A stretch of DNA of 64,000 nucleotides from Aegilops tauschii subsp. strangulata (GCF_002575655.3 NC_053041.3:378307054-378371053); one strand, 5' to 3'; shown: positions 12,335 to 23,793, counted from the stretch's first letter. Numbers and translations: made by a program. Notes: generated from the letters alone by a model not told the origin.

Positions 12335-13152
12335 CTGTGTACTTCAAGTGACATATATTGTCCCTAGCCGGATTGTAAATCATTTGTCATGGCGGACCCT
12401 TTCGCTTCAACCTCCGGACCCGACAGTCCGGAGTGTATCCGAATACCCGCTCAGTTATGTAAAAACCGGGATATGCGTGGAAACCAGGCATAGGGGTCAT
12501 AAGTTCTTGAACAGACAAGTACCCAACTAGCTATGTTATATTACATGGATAGTAAGAAACATCTTCCAGGGAGAATAGTTCCGTTAAGGGTTCCTTTCCT
12601 TGGGTGCGCATGCATTAATGTGCATGTCCGGACTGTGAAAAGAGACACAGGATATAAACTTCTGGGGGCACGTAGTACAACAAATAGAAATCTTCTTTTG
12701 TTCACCGACCGAATATTCCCTTAAGAACGCTAGCTTTCGGCTTCACCCAGTCTGAGGTACACATCCAGCTGACCCGGCAGTAACAATCGCAGAGGTGCTC
12801 CCCTTATGCCCTAGCCGAATTAACAGGAACGTAGGGCATAAACACAAGAGCCAGGCAACCCAGCTTGGCCAAAACTTAAGTCATATCGATGCATATAATG
12901 GCGAAAAAAGGTACATGTGAAAAGTAACACATGTGTGGGGCCTAGAGCCCAGAACGTAGCTATATTAAGCTTCTGTATAAGAAGCCCCCAGGTATCATGA
13001 GCGCAGCTAGCGCGTGAAGATTGTGTAGTCAAGACACATTTTAGCCTTTTAAGGCCTTGAAGAAAAAAAAGGAGAAGGGAGAAAGAAAGAAAAGACAGAT
13101 AACGAATATATAAAAATTGACAGATGTAAGGAGACGAACATAGAGTCCGGCA
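12335..13152. other. TatB spacer between convergent aORF and integrase ends
   Basis: Some 820 bp separate the stop of the antisense gene (+) from the stop of integrase (-). No domain-bearing ORF is present. The stretch is related to TatA 19774-20621; both hold, in opposite orientation, a segment with GGCTTCACCCAGTCTGAGGT-like sequence and a second with the word TTATGCCCTA. It must contain the 3' ends of two converging transcripts. Confidence 0.6.
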
Positions 13153-13940
13153 CTAGGCGTAGAACCTTCGGAGTCTGGCTGCGTTCCATGGGTTTGGCTC
13201 AAGTCGATTGTCCGATGCATCCTGCAGACGGTACGCTCCACTGATCAGAACTTGGTCAATAACGAAGGGACCTTCCCATTTGGGCTTGAGCTTGTTCTTT
13301 TTCTTCTCCGGTAGGCGTAAAACGAGTTCGCCAACGTTATAAGTTTTGGCCCGTACTTCTCTGCTTTGATACCTTCGAGCCTGTTGCTGATAGAATGCGG
13401 AACGGGCTTTTTCCATGTCACGCTCCTCCTCCAGGGCGTCCAAACTGTCATGCCGATCAAGCTCGCCTTGTTTCTCTTCATACATGCGCACTCGAGGTGA
13501 GTCATGAATTATGTCGCAGGGTAGTACCGCCTCTGCGCGGTATACCATAAAAATGGTGTGTATCTGGTAGTGCGAGTCGGCGTGGTCCGCAGCCCCCATA
13601 GTACGGAGTCGAGCTCCTCTACCCAGTGCATATCAAATTCCTTCAAGGATCGCACTAATCTGGGTTTAATGTCGCTCATGATAAGACCATTTGCTCGTTC
13701 CACTTGACCGTTAGTTTGCAGGTGATAGACAGAAGCATAATCGAGCTTGATGCCCATGTTGCTGCACCAGAGTTTTACCTCGTCGGCTATAAAGTTCGAG
13801 CCGTTATCAGTGATGATGCTGTGGGGGACGCCATAACGGTGTACAACCCCGGATATGAAGTCTATCACTGGTCCGGATTCGGCCGTTTTAATTGGTTTGG
13901 CTTCTATCCATTTGGTGAATTTATCCACCATGACCAATAA
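13153..13940 (-). pseudogene. TatB integrase core and C-terminal domain
   Basis: Integrase inserts element cDNA into the genome. The DDE residues are present: Asp in VMVDKFTKWIEAKP, Asp in IITDNGSNF and Glu in NGQVERANG. The C-terminal part has AEAVLPCDI, ARRYQSREV, VGELVLRLPEKKK and WEGPFVID and ends RLRRFYA at the stop 13153-13155. There is no chromodomain, which agrees with a Tat-type rather than chromovirus element. A frameshift around 13510-13600 divides core and C-terminus, and another near 13930 divides it from the preceding segment. Confidence 0.95.
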
Positions 13941-15193
13941 GTATTTTTTTTCTTATGGCTTCCCCCTTTGAGGGGTCCGACCATATCAAGCCCCCAGTCC
14001 GCAAAGGGCCAAGTAATGGGGATTGTTTGGAGAGCGGTAGGCGGCATATGGCTTTGGTTTGCAAAAAGTTGGCAACCGACGCAACGTTTAACGAGGTCCT
14101 GTGCGTCTGCTCGGGTCGTCGACCAGTAGAAACCTGGACGGAAGGCCTTGCTTACAAGGGCCCGAGCTGCGGCGAGGTGGCCGCCAAGTCCAGCATGAAT
14201 TTCTGCCAATAGTTTCCGCCGTTCCTCTTCGGAGATGCACCTTTGAAGGACTCCGGTAGCGCTTTTCTTATAAAGCTCTCCCTCATGGACCTTGTGGGCT
14301 TTAGACCGCCGCACAATGCAGCATGCCTTCTTTGGGTCTTCGGGTAGTTCCTGCCTAGTTAGGTAGGCCAGGAATGGTTCTGTCCACGGGGCGATGACAG
14401 CCATTATTACGTGGGCGGAAGGTGTTATTTCAGTGGCAGAGCCTCCGATTATGTCAGAGTGTTCGGTATCTGTTGTTGTGGCCGGGTCCAGACTATTGTT
14501 ACTGGTCTCCCCTTCCCATACCACGGATGGCTTAAATGGCCTTTCCAAGAAGATATTAGGTGGGACAGGGTCGCGCTTAGCGCCGATGCGGGCGAGGATA
14601 TCCGCCGCCTGATTGTTTTCACGGGCCACATGGTGGAATTCAAGCCCCTCGAACCGAGCTGACATTTTGAGGACGGTGTTGCGATAAGCCGCCATTTTTG
14701 GATCCTTGGCGTAGAAGTCTCCATTTATTTGAGATATTGCGAGGTTCGAGTCCCCACGCACCTCCAAGCGTTGAATGCCCATGGAGACAGCCATCCGGAG
14801 ACCATGTAACAGGGCCTCATATTCTGCTGCGTTGTTGGAGTCTGTGTATAGTATTTGGAGTATGTATCGGACTGTATCTCCGGTGGGGGATGTCAGGACG
14901 ACGCCAGCCCACAGACCATCCAGCATTTTAGAGCCGTCAAAGTGCATAATCCAATTGGAGTACGCGCCGTACTCTTTAGGGAGTTCGGCTTCTGTCCATT
15001 CGGCGACGAAATCAGCCAGTACTTGTGACTTAATGGCTCGCCGTGGTTTGTATATTATGTCGAACGGGAGGAGCTCAATAGCCCATTTAGCAATCCGGCC
15101 CGTGGCCTCGCGGTTGTTTATTATGTCGTTGAGTGGCACTTCAGAGGCCACCATAATTGAACACTCTTGAAAGTGATGCCATGAAGACCGCAT
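13904..15193 (-). pseudogene. TatB RNase H and integrase zinc-binding domain
   Basis: A single 429-codon open frame starts inside the RT thumb region (FQECSIMVASEVPLNDIINN). It contains a complete RNase H domain: FDGSKML, EYEALLHGLRMA, RGDSNLAISQING and NNQAADILARIGA. Then comes a hinge and the HHCC finger with GLGGHLAAARALVSKAFR and KRCVGCQLF. It closes with WGLDMVGPLKGGS at the start of the integrase core. The last codons before 13904 are out of frame with the core at 13940. Confidence 0.95.
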
Positions 15194-16511
15194 ATGCTAT
15201 CTTTTGATAATGTGGGTACCGTGATTTGCATGGAGTGAGGACAGTGGATACATTGTATACCCGCTTTTGAAGCGGGAACTTGTGTCCGTCCATCTCTCGT
15301 TCGACGACGAGCACTGCGCTTACAACTTGGTGTGTTGCCGCTATATATAGCAGCATTGGTTCGCCGACGTTAGGTGCGGCCAAGATTGGGTTTGTGGCCA
15401 AAACGGCTTTTATTTCTTCTAATCCTGCCGTGGCCGCGTCCGTCCACTCGAAGAGTTCGGTGCGTCGCAGAAGGCGATAAAGAGGCAGTGCCTTTTCTCC
15501 TAATCGGGAGATGAAGCGGCTTAAGGCAGCCATGCATCCAGTTAGTTTCTGGATTTGCTTGAGGTCTGTTGGGATGGCCAACTGTGATAGAGCTCGGATT
15601 TTAGCCGGATTTGCTTCGATTCCTCTGTTGGAGATGATGAAGCCTAAGAGCTTTCCGGCGGGCACGCCGAAGACGCATTTTTCCGGGTTGAGCTTAATGT
15701 CGTATGTTCGGAGATTGTTGAACGTGAGCCTCAAGTTGTCTATTAAGGATTCGACGTGTCTGGTTTTAATGACCACATCGTCTATGTATGCCTCCACTGT
15801 TTTGCCAATCTGTGTCTCCAAGCATGTCTGAATCATGCGTTGATAGGTTGCACCGGCGTTTTTGAGCCCGAAAGGCATGGTGTTAAAACAGAAGGGGCCG
15901 TATGGAGTGATAAATGCCGTTGCGGCTTGATCGGACTCCGCCATCTTAATTTGATGGTATCCGGAGTATGCGTCGAGGAAACACAATGAGTCGTGTCCTG
16001 CGGTAGCATCGATAATTTGATCGATGCGAGGGAGGAGGAAGGGATCCTTTGGGCAAGCCTTATTAAGGTCCTTGAAGTCGACGCATAGGCGCCAGGATTT
16101 GTCCTTCATTGGTACCATCACCAAGCTTGCTAGCCAGTCCGGATGTTTTATTTATCGAATGAATCCGGCCTCCAGTAACTTGGGTAGCTCCTCTTGCATG
16201 GCTTGCCGCTTAGGCTCAGAGAAACGCCGAAGAGTTTGCTTGACCGACTTGAATCCCTTTAGGATGTTAAGGCTATGCTCGACCAGCCTGCGTGGGATTC
16301 CTGGCATGTCTGAAGGATGCCAGGCGAAGATGTCCCAATTCGCGTGCAAGAACTCCCATAGCGCGGCGTCTACTGTGGGGTTTAACTGTGCCCCGATGGA
16401 TGCTGTTTTTGTAGGGTCCGTTGGATGGACTTGGAATTTGACTATTTCATCCGCTGGTTTAAAAGAGATGGACTTGGAACTTTTGTCGAGTATCACGTCG
16501 TCCCTGTCCAC
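15141..16511 (-). pseudogene. TatB reverse transcriptase
   Basis: The segment 16511-16152 carries the linker between protease and RT (PTVDAALWEFLHANWDIFAW, MPGIPRRLVEHSL). A stop near 16151 precedes the main frame, 16124-15141. That frame holds all RT motifs: LCVDFKDLNKACPKD, FLDAYSGYHQIKM, MPFGLKNAGATYQRMIQ, catalytic YIDD in AYIDDVVIKTRH, and FGVPAGKLLGFIISNRGIEA. It ends by frameshift in the thumb near 15180. Of the Tat RTs in the window this is the most complete. Confidence 0.95.
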
Positions 16512-16579
16512 TGTGGAGTGCAGCGCAGTTAACTCCTCGGCCGTGAGGGCTTCGGATAACGCTTCAAGGGCCAGTGCGG

Positions 16580-18247
16580 CTATTTTATTTTCGGCGCGGA
16601 GTGCTTGTCTGGATCACTAGCTAGAGTGATGATTCCATTGGGCCCGGGTATTTTGAGCTTCATGTACCCGTAATGGGGTATAGCTTGGAAGATCGTGAAT
16701 GCCTCCCGCCCTAGAAGGGCGTGGTATCCGCTATTGAACGGGGCCACTTGGAATGTGATTTCTTCGGACCTATAATTCTCCGGCGTGCCGAATACCACAT
16801 CTAGTGTGATTTTCCCAGCACATCGTGCCTCTCGACTAGGGATGATTCCCCTGAAGGTCGTGCTGCTTTGCTCAATGCGGCTTTTGTCTATTTCCATTTT
16901 TCGAAGAGTCTCCTCATAGATGAGGTTTAATCCGATGCCGCCGTCCATGAGCACTTTGGTAAGCCAGAAGCTGTCCATAATTGGACTAAGGACCAAGGCG
17001 GCTAGTGCTCGGGCTGTTCGGAATTTAGGTTTGTCGCTGGCATTGAAGGTGATAGCCGTATCGCTCCATGGATTTATTGCTGCAACGTGGCAAACTTCGG
17101 CGAGGCTGCGGAGTGCTCGCTTACGCCTATTATTTGAGGCGAAGGTCTCGAAGACTGTTAAAACTATACTGTTGTTTTCCACGGGATGGTGCTCTGCGGT
17201 ATTGTGGATGAGGATATCCTCGCCGCTCTTGGCCACCTGCCGGAGTAACCAACATGCTCTAAGGCTGTGTGTTGGTATGGTATCCGATGTACTGTGAATT
17301 TTGCATGGCCCGCTGAGCCATCCCTCCAGTACGGTTCCGTGCCCTGTAGTGGGCTTTTGTTTCTTTGTAATTGGATCGGGTGACTTATGAGAGTACACCC
17401 TTTTAGTTCGGACAGGGGGTTTAGTGAGAGCCGGAGGATCCCAGAATTTTGTTTGGGTTTTCCAGGCGCTTTCCATCGCACAGTACTTCTGTACTATAGC
17501 TGCCAAGTCAGCAAAGTGTGCTATGTCACGGCGACTTATGGCGTTGAGGATTCCCTTGTCCATGCAATTTTTGCAAAATAATGAAATTGCGTCTTCCTCG
17601 CGACAGTCCTTGACCTTGCTCATTACAAGGAGGAATCTGGCCCAATAGTGATGTACTGTTTCTTGGGGCTCTTGTCTAATGTGGGAAAGATCACTTATAT
17701 CTGGGTGGGTGGGTAGATTTAGGTCCCAACCCTGACCCGATCTGAGACCCAGGAGCGGTGGAGTTTCCGATCTCGAAAGTTCGGGCTCCGGTTTGTTGCC
17801 CAATAGGTCTGGCCGCTGTCTGATTCTAGGTTCAGAGCTTGGGCTATGTCCTCCCGTAGACGGGTATCCGGCTTAGAGAGCTCGGGAATCCGGACATAGC
17901 TTGTCCTTAAGATAGAGGAAGAATCGTTGCGTTGCTCCTCCACCACCGCTATTTGATGGGTGACCGGCGGAGAGTTAATCTCCCTTTCATCGGGTTTAAG
18001 CCCGATCCGATCATAGTCCGAAGGCGGCGATGCGATCCACGAGCTCGTTCAAAGAAGACAGCTCCATTGGATCCATCTGCTCGGCGAATTCTGAGCCGAC
18101 GTGGAGACTGTTTTTGATGACCCGAGAAGTCATCATCGGCGCAGCGGCCAAATGGGCGGTCATGACGAAGCCGCCTAGTCGGATAGTTTGGCCTACAGCC
18201 AGGGCTCCCCCAGAGGTGATGTTGTCCTTGACAACAAGACGAGCCAT
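16580..18247 (-). pseudogene. TatB gag and aspartic protease
   Basis: The start codon is at 18245-18247, 48 bp inside the 5' LTR (MARLVVKDNITSGGALAVG). The N-terminus is open to about 18011, a short out-of-frame piece follows (17946-17719), and then a 407-codon frame (17803-16580). The last holds the capsid-like HIRQEPQETVHHYWARFLL, a CX2HX8HX4C zinc motif (start GPCKIHST, end SLRACWLL) and a retropepsin with VLMDGGIGLNLIYEETL; its Asp is near 16943. Many family members have DGGSGLN, so Ile replaces Ser next to the active-site loop. Gag forms the particle; protease cuts the polyprotein. Confidence 0.9.
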
Positions 18248-18276
18248 CCAGCCTTATGATGACGGCACAGTGGAAC

Positions 18277-18294
18277 TCTCAATGAAAGCACCAA
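18277..18294 (-). promoter_or_regulatory. TatB primer-binding site
   Basis: On the minus strand the 5' LTR ends GACACCGACA and is followed at once by TTGGTGCTTTCATTGAGA. TGG at the second base fits pairing with a tRNA CCA end. I could not identify the tRNA. Confidence 0.65.
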
Positions 18295-18764
18295 TGTCGG
18301 TGTCAAAACCGGCGGATCTCGGGTAGGGGGTCCCGAACTGTGCGTCTAAGGCGGATGGTAACAGGAGGCGGGGGACACGATGTTTACCCAGGTTCGGGCG
18401 CTCTTCATGGAGGTAATACCCTACTTCCTGCTTGATTGATCTTGATGATATGAGTATTACAAGAGTTGATCTACCATGAGATCGTAGAGGCTAAACCCTA
18501 GAAGATAGCCTATGGTATGATTGTTGATGTCCTACGGACTAAACCCTCTGGTTTATATAGACACTGGAGGGGGCTAGGGTTACACAGAGTCGGTTACAAG
18601 GGAGGAGATCTACATATCCGTATTGCCAAGCTTGCCTTCCACGCCAAGGAGAGTCCCATCCGGACACGGGACGAAGTCTTCAATCCTGTATCTTCATAGT
18701 CCAACAGTCCGGCTAAAGTATATAGTCCGGCTGTCCGAGGACCCCCTAATCCAGGACTCCCTCA
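18295..18764 (-). repeat. TatB 5' LTR
   Basis: This is the 470-bp partner of 8770-9239. On the minus strand a TATA box (CTATATAAAC, about 18547-18556) lies upstream of the gag start, so this copy should be the promoter of gag-pol. It ends against the right GGCCC duplication. Confidence 0.95.
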
Positions 18765-19773
18765 GGCCCTTGTAAGTAAGGCCTTCCGTACTGGTTTCTT
18801 TTGGCCTACGGCCCGAGCAGATGCACAAGATCTCGTCCAACATTGTGTAGGATGCCAGCTTTTCGCCAATCAAAGACATATGCCGCCTACTGCCCTACGA
18901 ACAATCCCCATTACTTGGCCTTTTGCGGTCTGGGGGCTTGACATGGTCGGACCCCTTAAAGGGGGAAGCCATAAGAAAAAATACCTGCTGGTCATGGTAG
19001 ATAAATTCACTAAGTGGATAGAGGCGAAACCAGTTAAAATGGCTGAAGCCTGACCAGTGATAGATTTCATATCCGGTGTCGTACACTGTTATGGTGTCCC
19101 ACACAACATCATCACCGACAACGGCTCTAACTTTACAGATGATGAGGTAAAAACTTGGTGTGCTAATCTGGGCATCAAGCTCGATTACGCCTCCATATAT
19201 CACCCTCAAACAAACGGTCAAGTCAGGCGGGCCAATGGCCTGATAATGTGCGGCATTAAACCTAGACTAGTGCGATCCCTAAAGGAGTCAGATAAACACT
19301 GGGTTGAGGAGCTCGACTCCGTACTCTGGGGGCTACGGACCACACCCAATAGCACGACCGGATACACACCGTTCTTCATGGTGTACGGCGCAGAGGCCGT
19401 CTTGCCCTGCGATATTATTCATGACTCACCTCGAGTGCGCATGTACGAAGAGGGAGAGGCCGAGCTCGATCGACAAGATGACTTAGATGGCCTGGAGGAG
19501 GAGCGCGATGTCGCAAAAGCTAGTTCCGCATTCTACCAACAACAAGCTCGAAGATACCAAAGCAGAGAAGTGTGGGCCAAGACTTATAATGTTGGTGAAC
19601 TCGTTCTACGCCTACCAGAGAAGAAAAAGGACAAGCTAAAGCCCAGATGGGAGGGTTCCTTCATTATAGATGAAGTTCTCACTTGAGAAGCCTATCGCCT
19701 TCGTAATGCATCGGACAAGCGCTTAGAGCCGAACCCATGGAACGATGCCAGACTCCGAAGATTCTATGCCTAA
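18765..19773 (+). pseudogene. TatA integrase, continued after TatB
   Basis: The HHCC finger finishes (VSKAFRTGFFWPTARADAQD, CVGCQLF) and the core follows with VMVDKFTKWIEAKP and IITDNGSNFTDDEV. Two lesions are clear: a TGA at 19051-19053, and the catalytic Glu codon replaced by AGG at 19225-19227, so the motif reads NGQVRRANG instead of NGQVERANG. The C-terminal part (EAVLPCDIIHD, ELVLRLPEKKK, RWEGSFIID) has another TGA near 19684 and ends RLRRFYA at 19771-19773. It has no chromodomain. Confidence 0.95.
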
Positions 19774-19969
19774 GTCTGGACACATTGTTCGTTACCTTTT
19801 TCTCTTTTTTCTCTTTCTTCTTTTCATTTGTTTTACGATTTCTGGCGTGTGTTCGGGTAAGTCGCACACTTGCGGGGAATACATCTTTAGATGTACACAC
19901 CCCACTATAACTGGGGGCTTCCTTCAAATAGAAGCTCTTTATTATATCAAGCATAAGGCTCACCATATG

Positions 19970-20026
<57 letters not shown>

Positions 20027-20621
20027 ACTCATATACATCTTGTCTTCGCCATTATATGCACCTCTATGACTTAAGTTTTTGCCAAGATGGGTTGCCTGGC
20101 TCCTGCGCTTATGCCCTATGTTCCCGATGTTCGGCTAGGGCATAAAGGGAGCACCTCTGCGATTGTTCCAACCGGGTCATCCAGAGATGTACCTCAGACG
20201 GGTGAAGCCGAAAGCTAGCGTTCTTAAGGGAATAACTAGTCGGCGGACAAATGACAAACTGCCTTCGTAGTAATATAAACTAACAAGAATACAAAAGCTC
20301 CTGTGATTCTTTCACAGTCATGCATACATACATGCTGGCCCAGGTAGAGGAACCCTTAACGAAACTATTCTTCCTGGAAGATGTTTCTTACATTAAAAAC
20401 TAATATAACATAACTCCCCGAATACAGCTTGTCTGTTTAAGCATTATGACTAGATCGCCTGGTTTCCAGACGTACTTGGTGTTTTCCACCGGTATAGTAT
20501 TCGGAAACACTCCACCCTTGGGTTTCGGAGGCTGAAGCGAAAGGTCTGCTATGACAATCTTTTACAATTCGGCCGGAGGAAAGTTTGCTGATAAAGTGTA
20601 TTATCACGTAAAATTGCACGC
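19774..20621. other. TatA spacer between integrase and antisense-gene stop
   Basis: This non-coding stretch is related to TatB 12335-13152 in the opposite orientation. It holds the microsatellite at 19971-20020, the word TTATGCCCTATGTTCCCGA near 20110 and the segment GTACCTCAGACGGGTGAAGC near 20186. Pol transcripts and the antisense gene converge here. Confidence 0.6.
19971..20020. repeat. AT/GT compound microsatellite
   Basis: Five AT units (19971-19980) run into twenty perfect GT units (19981-20020). The long minus-strand Thr-His ORF over it is an artefact of the repeat. Confidence 0.98.
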
Positions 20622-20749
20622 CTACTCCTTATCAGTGCCATCTATCAGGCTGTCTAATTTACAATCCTGCAGTGAAAATTTGGCGGCTATCTTTACTTGT
20701 TCATACACCAAGCTAACCAGTCCATCTGGTCCCCGAGGTCCGACCCGGG
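20622..20749 (-). pseudogene. TatA antisense accessory gene, C-terminal end (left of AthA)
   Basis: Read on the minus strand, the last exon continues from the AthA insertion to a stop at 20622-20624. It includes VGPRGPDGLVSLVYEQ and SLQDCKLDSLIDGTDKE, closely parallel to the TatB end (VGPMGPDGKEIPISLVYDQ, SQQDCMLDSLLDGIEEE). The insertion point is CCGGG. Confidence 0.8.
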
Positions 20750-22306
20750 TGATACGTCTCCAACGTATCTATAATTTATGAAGTATTCATGCTATTATAT
20801 TATCCATCTTAGATGTTTTATATGCATTTATATGATATTTTATATAATTTTTGGGACTAACATATTAACCTAGAGCCCAGTGCCAGTTTCTGTTTTTTCC
20901 TTGTTTTTGAGTATCGCAGAAAAGGAATACCAAACGAAGTCCAATTGATGTGCCGATTTTTGATGATTTTTTATGGACCAAAAGAAGCCCCGGAGTAAAA
21001 GAGTTGGACCAGAAGAGTCCCGGGCTGTCCACGAGGGTGGGGGACGCGCCCACCCCCTGGGCGTGGGCCCCTATCTCGTGGATGACTCGGAGATCCCCCT
21101 GACGTGAGACCTACGCCAAAAATTCCTATAAATACAGAAACCTCCAGAAAATAACCTAGATCAGAAGTTCCGCCGCCGCAAGCCTCTGTAGCCACGAGAA
21201 ATCAATCTAGGCCCTCTTTGGCACCCTGCCGGAGGGGGCCATCATCACCGGAGGCCATGGAGGAGGATCCCGGAGGGGCCATCATCGCCATGAAGGCCAA
21301 GGACCAGAGGGAGAACCTCTCCCCATCTAGGGGGGAGGCCATGGAGGAGGAAGCATAAGGGGGAGAACCTCTCCTCCTCTCTCTTGGTGGCGCCGGAGTG
21401 CCATCGGGAGGGGAATCATCGCCGCGGTGATCGTCTTCATCAACATCACCACCATCATCACCATCCTCATCTCTTTTACGCAGTCCACTCTCCCGCACCC
21501 CGCTGTAATCCCTACTTGAACATGGTGCTTTATGCCACATATTATGATCCAATGATGTGTTGCCATCCTATGATGTTTTGAGTAGATATCCTTTGTCTTT
21601 GGGTTGATTGATGATCTAGATTGGTACGAGTTGTATGTTTTATTTTGGTGCTGTCCTATTGTGCCCTCCGTGTCGCACAAGCGTGAGGGATTCCCGCTGT
21701 AGGGTGTTGCAATACGTTCATGATTCGCTTATAGTGGGTTGCTTGAGTGACAGAAGCATAAACCCGAGTAAGGGGATTGTTGCGTATGGGATAAAGGGGA
21801 CTTGATGCTTCAATGCTATGGTTGGGTTTTACCTTAATGATCTTTAGTAGTTGCGGATGCTTGCTAGAGTTCCAATCATAAGTGCATATGATCCAAGAAC
21901 AGAAAGTATGTTAGCTTATGCCTCTCCCTCATATGAAATTGCAATGACGACTACCGGTCTTGTTAACAATTGCCTAGGATAATTCCGCACACCGACCCAT
22001 CATTATTCCACACTCGCTATTTATAATATTTAGTAATATCTTCTAACTTTATGATAACAGCACCTACTTTTATGTTTTAGCTCTCCGATATCATGCAAAG
22101 TTATCCTCTTCATACCCACAACGTAGTTTTATTTCTCGTTTCTAGTTGGAAGCAAACGTTCGGTGTAGGTAGAGTCGTATCAGTGGCAGATAGGACTTGA
22201 GAGAATATTGATCTTACCTTTAGCTCCTTGTCGGTTCGACACTCCATACTTATCACTTCCACCATTGGGAATTGGTACGATGATTCCCTGCACTTGGGGA
22301 TTATCA
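20750..22306 (+). repeat. AthA 5' LTR
   Basis: This 1557-bp repeat has a TATA-like CCTATAAATACAG at about 21124-21136, probably the promoter. A run of CAT/CAC trinucleotides near 21440 creates His-rich false ORFs. Confidence 0.96.
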
Positions 22307-22316
22307 AGCTCATTTC

Positions 22317-22336
22317 TGGCGCCGTTGCCGGGGAGC
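22317..22336 (+). promoter_or_regulatory. AthA primer-binding site, tRNA-Asp type
   Basis: TGGCGCCGTTGCCGGGGA lies 10 bp after the LTR end. It is complementary to the 3' end of plant tRNA-Asp as I recall it, the primer expected for Athila-lineage elements. Confidence 0.85.
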
Positions 22337-23140
22337 GATAGCGTGGGGTTGATATTTTCGTGTATGCTTGTTTGCTTTCTTCACTAAGTAGTTTTTGTTT
22401 TCCCTTTTTAGTTTTGCTTAGTTGTGGGTGAAACATACATTTTTTTTAAAGAATGAAATACAAAAAAATTTACTTGCCTCTCATGCCTAAAAAGTTTTTC
22501 AATAAGAGAAGTGATTGGGAGGTTATGCATTGGAGAAGTGAGGGTCGACCTTGAACACTTGTGTTCATGCTCATGGAAACAACGTAAAAAATTTCATGGA
22601 AGCTTCTCTGAAAATAATTACCCCCTTGTATATATCCATTGTATTATAAAAATAATGTGCCAAGCTTTGGTTTTAGGATGATTAGATTGCTTGTTTACTT
22701 TGTGCAGTACAAAAACAGAAACCCTGGCTGTAGTGCGTGAATTTACATTTTTTACTGGAAATTAAAATGGGTCTGAAACTTTTTGCACATTACTTATGTA
22801 CAAATTTTTTAAAATTGTCATTTTTTAGAATTTTTGGAGTTACAGAAGCTTACTAAACTTCCAGATTACTACAGACTGTCCTATTTTTGACAGATTCTGT
22901 TTTCTATGTGCTGATCGCTTATTTTGATGAATCTATGGGTAGTATCGGGGGGTATGAACCATGGTGAAGTTGGAATACAGTAGATAAAGTGCTAATATGA
23001 AATTGGAATGAGTTTGCAACAGTACCTAAAGGTAGTGATTTGCTTTAGTATACTAACGGATCTCACAAAGTTTTTGTGGATGAAGTGTTCGAAGAACGAG
23101 GAGTTACCGATGTGAGAAGAATAAAGAGAGGCAAGAGTTC

Positions 23141-23228
23141 AAGCTTGGGGATGCCCAAGGCACCCCAAGTAAATATTCCTAGGATACTCAAGCATCTAAG
23201 CTTGGGGATGCCCCGGTTGGCATCCCAT
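23141..23228 (+). repeat. AthA hairpin pair 1 with polypurine-tract copies
   Basis: AAGCTTGGGGATGC occurs at 23141-23154 and 23198-23211. The first continues so that GGGGATGCC can pair with GGCACCCC across CAA with one bulge. The second forms GGGATGCC / GGCATCCC across the loop CCGGTT. The same words occur as the element's polypurine tract at 26254-26267. Confidence 0.85.
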
Positions 23229-23580
23229 CTTTCTTCTTCAACAATTATCGGTATACCTCGGTTTTTGTTTTGTTCACATGATTTGTGTCCTTTGTGTTTT
23301 TTCTTTTTTTAAGAACCATGCTAGTATGAGATGTCCCTTCATCAATTTATAGAATGATTCATGTGCTTCACTTATATCTTTTGAGTATGACCTTATAGAA
23401 TGCTCTTTGTGCTTCACTTAAATCTTTTGAGTATGGTTTTATAGAATGCTTCGTGTGCTAAACTCATATATTTTGAGCTTGGATATTGGTTAGTCTATAT
23501 TAATTGTAGAATGCTCCATGAACTTCACTTATATCTTTTGGAGTATGAATAATACTATCTTCTAAAGCGGCTTTGGAACA

Positions 23581-23793
23581 GTGTCAACTTTAGGAATTAG
23601 TGATCCCACTATTCCGAATGAGAAGAATTTTGCTTATGTGGAGAGTAGAAAAATTTCTATGCTTGTAGATCGTGAAAATAATGCTTTATGTGATGGTTTT
23701 ATTGTTAAATTCATTCATGATGCTACTGAAAGTTATTATGAGGGCGGAATATATGCTTGTAGGAGTTGCAATAATATCAAGTTTCCTCTCTAG
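23581..23793 (+). pseudogene. AthA short ORF, remnant of an Athila accessory ORF
   Basis: This 70-codon ORF has no recognised domain. Its end, ESYYEGGIYACRSCNNIKFP, resembles CNYYERGTTSPP...NMIKLQ in AthB (49594-50123). In both elements a GCGCT-TG-GAG-CAACCC segment lies shortly downstream (near 24014 here). I read it as a decayed copy of the same ORF. Confidence 0.5.

Larger units (their letters stand above)
8770..18764 (-). mobile_element. TatB: near-complete Tat-lineage retrotransposon inserted in TatA integrase
   Basis: Two 470-bp LTRs (8770-9239 and 18295-18764) begin TGTCG and end CTCA on the plus strand and differ by about 18 substitutions (my hand count, near 4%). GGCCC at 8765-8769 and again at 18765-18769 is a perfect target duplication; without the insert, TatA integrase reads through in frame. 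The element runs on the minus strand: LTR, primer site, gag-protease, RT, RNase H, integrase, spacer, an antisense accessory gene, polypurine tract, LTR. It is the same broad family as TatA but in the opposite direction. Gag lacks a clean frame, and several frameshifts show it is inactive. Confidence 0.96.

Noticed and set aside
19679..20038. Minus-strand ORF with a Thr-His run
   Set aside because: It is the translation of the GT microsatellite and has no other support.
21202..21680. Overlapping ORFs (His-rich plus strand, Met/Pro-rich minus strand), repeated at 26722-27200
   Set aside because: They lie in the AthA LTRs, occur twice for that reason, and show no domain or selection sign.
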